From Spirochaeta sp. (GTDB taxonomy: Bacteria; Spirochaetota; Spirochaetia; DSM-27196; SLAA01): a stretch of 5,879 nucleotides of DNA. The notes below the pieces were generated by a model that searched no databases, was not told the DNA's origin, and was given only the letters and a program-made list of their open reading frames with translations. The DNA lies in contig JAIVHN010000233.1 in the NCBI GenBank assembly GCA_020201015.1, positions 1-5,879 of the forward strand, read 5' to 3'. Position numbers and translations under genes: made by a program. Shown here piece by piece: positions 2,996-5,879 of this stretch (position 1 is its first letter; every line of letters begins with the position of its first letter).

Positions 2996-5879
2996 GTGCA
3001 GCGACATCGCCTACTCATTCTGATCATAGCTGTTTCTCAGTTGGCACCGGTACTCATGTGGGCCACACCACCTGAAACTATTCAGATAGAACTCCTTGAT
3101 CCGCGTCTCCACTCGCCGCAACTCCGCCATGAGCTTGAACCGCTCCTGCAGCAGGCGGCGCATGAAGCAAACGTGTTGTTTGGTGATCTTTTTGAGGTCC
3201 GGGTTAGACTTGCCGCGGAGGTACCCAAGATAACGCCCAAGTACAGCTTGCAAGTTCTGGCACAACGCAGCGCTGCCGGTAACTCCATGGTGGTGCAGCT
3301 CAGCCGCACTCATGACCCGCAAAGCTCAGTCGACTTCCCGCTGTTTGGTGCCTGGGATACGCACTTACCCCGCCTCGCGGCACACGCCATCCGCTACCTG
3401 CACTACTCCTTGCGTGAAGCCTTGGGTGATCCAAATATTGACCCAAACGCCGAGACACCACTCTTCTTAGATGAGTTCAGCAGTTCAATGATTTCGATGA
3501 TTGATCTTGGCTATACAGCTCGGGTCTTTCCCCTTTCGATTGATATCGGCCCAGACGGCAATATCTTTCTGGGTGCACTCTCTGTTGCCGTGGAGCTGGA
3601 TCACCTCTACCGCGAGGTTGCGAAACCAGGAAACGAGATCTACACGCGGGACAGTACGAACTATGCAGTCGATGTACGGGTCACCGCGGCAGGAACCGTA
3701 TTTGCTCGTGGCATGGGTGAGGACTTTTTCGTCATTCACCCCGGTCATCCGCGGCACCAGCGGCTGCGGCTGGGTATTGCAAACCCGGTAGCCTCCGCCG
3801 CGCTCTCGGACGGGAGCTACGTTGCAACCACTGGGCAGCAAACCGTACGCGTGCACAACTCAAGCATGCACAGCCTGAATCTGCGCGCTCACGAAAACGC
3901 GTTCACCACAATTCTCGCCGCGGGTCCGGACGCAACTATCTGGACCTGGGATGGGGTACTCGGCGCAGCGCTTGTGTACTCGGCCAAGGGTGAGCGTCTT
4001 GACAGCATTATCCCGTTGATGTCGGAGGCGGACAGGCGTGCGGTGCGTGCGCTGCGTGTTTTACCGGACGGCTCTTTTGTCCTGCTCAGTACCGAGGCAC
4101 TTTACCGCTTTGACAAACTCGGAAGACCCATCTGGCGCATGGCATCGCTCCCGGCTCCACTACAGGGAGATTTTTCTCTTGTTGGGTCAATTGCAGTTGA
4201 TGCCGAGCGTGGCTACATCTACGGGCTTAATGCAACTGCGCAGCGCATGTTTCGCCTCATTGACCCAGGTCTTGCAACCGAGCTGTCGCAACTCGATACC
4301 CAGGTGCTTGCATTGAACGCGCAGCGGGCCGCCGCCCCCAGCTCGCACACGGTGTTTGAGAATCTCGCGCGACTCTACGAGGACGCCAGCGCACCGGGCC
4401 TTGCCTTAGAGATGCGACGGAGCGCACTCGACCTTAATCCCTTCGACCAGCAGACCAATGACGCCTTTAACCGCAGTGAAGGGCTCTTGTTTGCAGACCG
4501 AGCCAGCCTGGGGGCCGAGCGAGCGCTTGAGATACGCAGATCAATTGGCCCGGAGAGCGCAGCCCCTATGTACACCGTGACCGTCCAACAATTTGAGCAG
4601 TCGCTCGCGCGCCTACGCGGCTTTTCCCACGAGCACGAGCGGGTTGCGGGCCTGCTCAGCACGTTTCAACGGAAGTTCCAGGCCTTTGAAGCGCCGCCGC
4701 CGCGCCCACCGCGCGTTGAGGTTGTGGGTCTAAGCGATATCTTCCCGGCGCTTATTCGGAGTTACCGCACCACTCCCGCTGGCCAGCTACAGATCACCAA
4801 CACCTTAGATCAAGAGCTTACCGAGCTGCGTGTTACGACATCGTTCCGCTTTGCAGATTTTCCTGCAGAGACCGATCCCATTCCAACGCTATCGCCGGGT
4901 GAGTCGGCGGAGGTTCCGGTGTATGTGACCCTCGCACCTGAGGTGCTGAGCCTCCAGGAAGACATGCCGGTGATGTTTAAGATTGAGTTGAGTTACCTGC
5001 ATGATGGAACCGAACAGCAGCTGACGCTTAACCGCACCGTTATGATGCGCCGCAACACCGCACTCTTGTGGGACGACTCCGGCAAGCTGGCATCGTTCAT
5101 TACACCAAACGATGAAACTGTCCAAACCTTTGCGCTCAGCGTTCTGAGCAGCGCCGACAATGGCGAGTCCCCCAACGCCTTTGCGGGCCTACTGAGCGAA
5201 AAGGCGCGGCAAGCGGCACTCCTTGCCGATGCCGTTGGCATCTACGGAATACGCTATGTGGAAGATCCTGCATCGCCATTCACCGAGGTGTTCGGCCGTA
5301 GCGATGCTCTGGATACGGTGCGCTTTCCGCGCACTACCCTACGCGTTCGTAGCGGCGACTGTGACGATACCGCATCGCTGCTGGCCTCGCTCTATGAAAC
5401 AGTGGGAATTCAAACTGCAATCATGACATCTCCCGGGCATGTTTTTATTGCCTTTGATACGCAGGAGCCAGCAGCCAATCAATGGCTCTACACCAGTGAG
5501 CGGCGCAGCGTTATCCGGCATAGGGGAACACTCTGGATTCCAGTTGAGACCACCATTCTTGAGCAAGGTTTCCCGGCAGCCTGGGAAGAGGCATCACGAC
5601 TTGTCCAAACGCACGGGGAGGAGGTTGAGTTTCTTCCGCTTGCCGAACAACGCGCGCTGTATCCCGCTATTCCCTTAGGTCCGGCTGGCTTCACCGTGGT
5701 GGCGCCGGAGGCTGCCGCAGTGCACCTTCACGCCGAACGGAGCCGCAAGGAACTGGTTGTGTGGTTGTATGAACGGCAAGGTGAACTACTCCAGGCGGAG
5801 GCTGCAACACTGAAGGCTGGAACTCCGGCACGGTTCAGCGTCCTCAACCGCCTTGCCATAGTGCATGCCCGCGCTGGCA
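2996..5879 (+). CDS. Large secreted transglutaminase-like multidomain protein (3' partial)
   Basis: This frame is open from the GTG at 2996 to the right edge, 961 codons without a stop, and its 3' end is outside the window. Residues 1-23 are a signal peptide (MQRHRLLILIIAVSQLAPVL, then MWA), so the protein acts outside the cytoplasm. Residues about 26-145 form an alpha/beta domain I cannot name. About 175-425 has repeated strand-rich units with D/G turns (IDIGPDGNIFLG, VLPDGSFVLLSTEALYRFDK, IAVDAERGYIYGLN), like NHL or other beta-propeller blades. About 450-515 is helical and TPR-like (LARLYEDA...ALEMRRSALDLNPFD). About 580-690 is a beta-sandwich-like region, followed by LLWDDSGKLASFITPNDETV. 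About 730-860 is the transglutaminase-like domain: SGDCDDTASLLASLYETVGI with nucleophile C789, GHVFIAF with H815, and LWIPVETT with E851 at the third triad position. Family members are cysteine proteases, amidases or crosslinkers; the substrate is unknown. It is divergent from the FecR-like gene. Confidence 0.85.
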   Translation, partial: MQRHRLLILIIAVSQLAPVLMWATPPETIQIELLDPRLHSPQLRHELEPLLQQAAHEANVLFGDLFEVRVRLAAEVPKITPKYSLQVLAQRSAAGNSMVVQLSRTHDPQSSVDFPLFGAWDTHLPRLAAHAIRYLHYSLREALGDPNIDPNAETPLFLDEFSSSMISMIDLGYTARVFPLSIDIGPDGNIFLGALSVAVELDHLYREVAKPGNEIYTRDSTNYAVDVRVTAAGTVFARGMGEDFFVIHPGHPRHQRLRLGIANPVASAALSDGSYVATTGQQTVRVHNSSMHSLNLRAHENAFTTILAAGPDATIWTWDGVLGAALVYSAKGERLDSIIPLMSEADRRAVRALRVLPDGSFVLLSTEALYRFDKLGRPIWRMASLPAPLQGDFSLVGSIAVDAERGYIYGLNATAQRMFRLIDPGLATELSQLDTQVLALNAQRAAAPSSHTVFENLARLYEDASAPGLALEMRRSALDLNPFDQQTNDAFNRSEGLLFADRASLGAERALEIRRSIGPESAAPMYTVTVQQFEQSLARLRGFSHEHERVAGLLSTFQRKFQAFEAPPPRPPRVEVVGLSDIFPALIRSYRTTPAGQLQITNTLDQELTELRVTTSFRFADFPAETDPIPTLSPGESAEVPVYVTLAPEVLSLQEDMPVMFKIELSYLHDGTEQQLTLNRTVMMRRNTALLWDDSGKLASFITPNDETVQTFALSVLSSADNGESPNAFAGLLSEKARQAALLADAVGIYGIRYVEDPASPFTEVFGRSDALDTVRFPRTTLRVRSGDCDDTASLLASLYETVGIQTAIMTSPGHVFIAFDTQEPAANQWLYTSERRSVIRHRGTLWIPVETTILEQGFPAAWEEASRLVQTHGEEVEFLPLAEQRALYPAIPLGPAGFTVVAPEAAAVHLHAERSRKELVVWLYERQGELLQAEAATLKAGTPARFSVLNRLAIVHARAG

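Noticed and set aside
2803..3027. Longer FecR-like protein starting at 3027
   Set aside because: It would bury the signal peptide 75 residues in, overlap the divergent gene, and has no better ribosome binding site; the ATG at 2802 has one.
3011..3856. Minus-strand open frames at 3011-3322, 3082-3309 and 3485-3856
   Set aside because: They lie opposite the continuous transglutaminase-like reading frame and show no recognisable motifs.
4038..5694. Several short open frames of 67-95 codons on both strands
   Set aside because: All are shadows of the frame running from 2996 to the right edge; none has a convincing ribosome binding site or domain.

Overview
The window looks like a chromosomal segment from a moderately GC-rich, diderm-type bacterium. 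An exported FecR-like/TPR protein next to a large secreted multidomain transglutaminase-like protein, and a VapBC pair of the style seen there, make a free-living spirochaete my best guess. This rests on protein style only; no rRNA or marker gene is present, so the taxon is an inference.

Layout, left to right. (1) 22-694, + strand: a type II toxin-antitoxin operon with a FitA/VapB-like ribbon-helix-helix antitoxin and a VapC PIN-domain ribonuclease, overlapping by 14 nt. (2) About 696-1099, - strand: no intact gene, but pieces of a major facilitator superfamily (MFS) transporter in successive reading frames, i.e. a decayed pseudogene between the toxin and the next gene. (3) 1160-1855, + strand: an intact aspartate/glutamate racemase of the YgeA type, with a well-spaced promoter that would start transcription at its ATG (leaderless). 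(4) 1873-2802, - strand: an exported FecR-like/TPR protein, convergent with the racemase. (5) 2803-2995: a 193-bp divergent promoter region with candidate promoters on both strands, a 7-bp inverted repeat and a short pentanucleotide array. (6) 2996 to the right edge, + strand: the largest gene in the window, at least 961 codons, starting at GTG behind a perfect AGGAGG and still open at the end. It encodes a signal peptide, an N-terminal domain, a beta-propeller-like region, a TPR-like stretch, a beta-sandwich-like region and a transglutaminase-like cysteine domain.

How the parts may work together: vapBC is a self-contained regulatory and plasmid-like module that sits against a decayed transporter, consistent with a rearrangement site. 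The racemase acts on its own in amino-acid metabolism (D-Asp/D-Glu). The FecR/TPR gene and the transglutaminase-like gene share one intergenic region and both encode exported proteins, so they may form one envelope-associated system; the sequence does not reveal its substrate. No CRISPR array, tRNA, rRNA, insertion sequence or convincing intrinsic terminator was seen.
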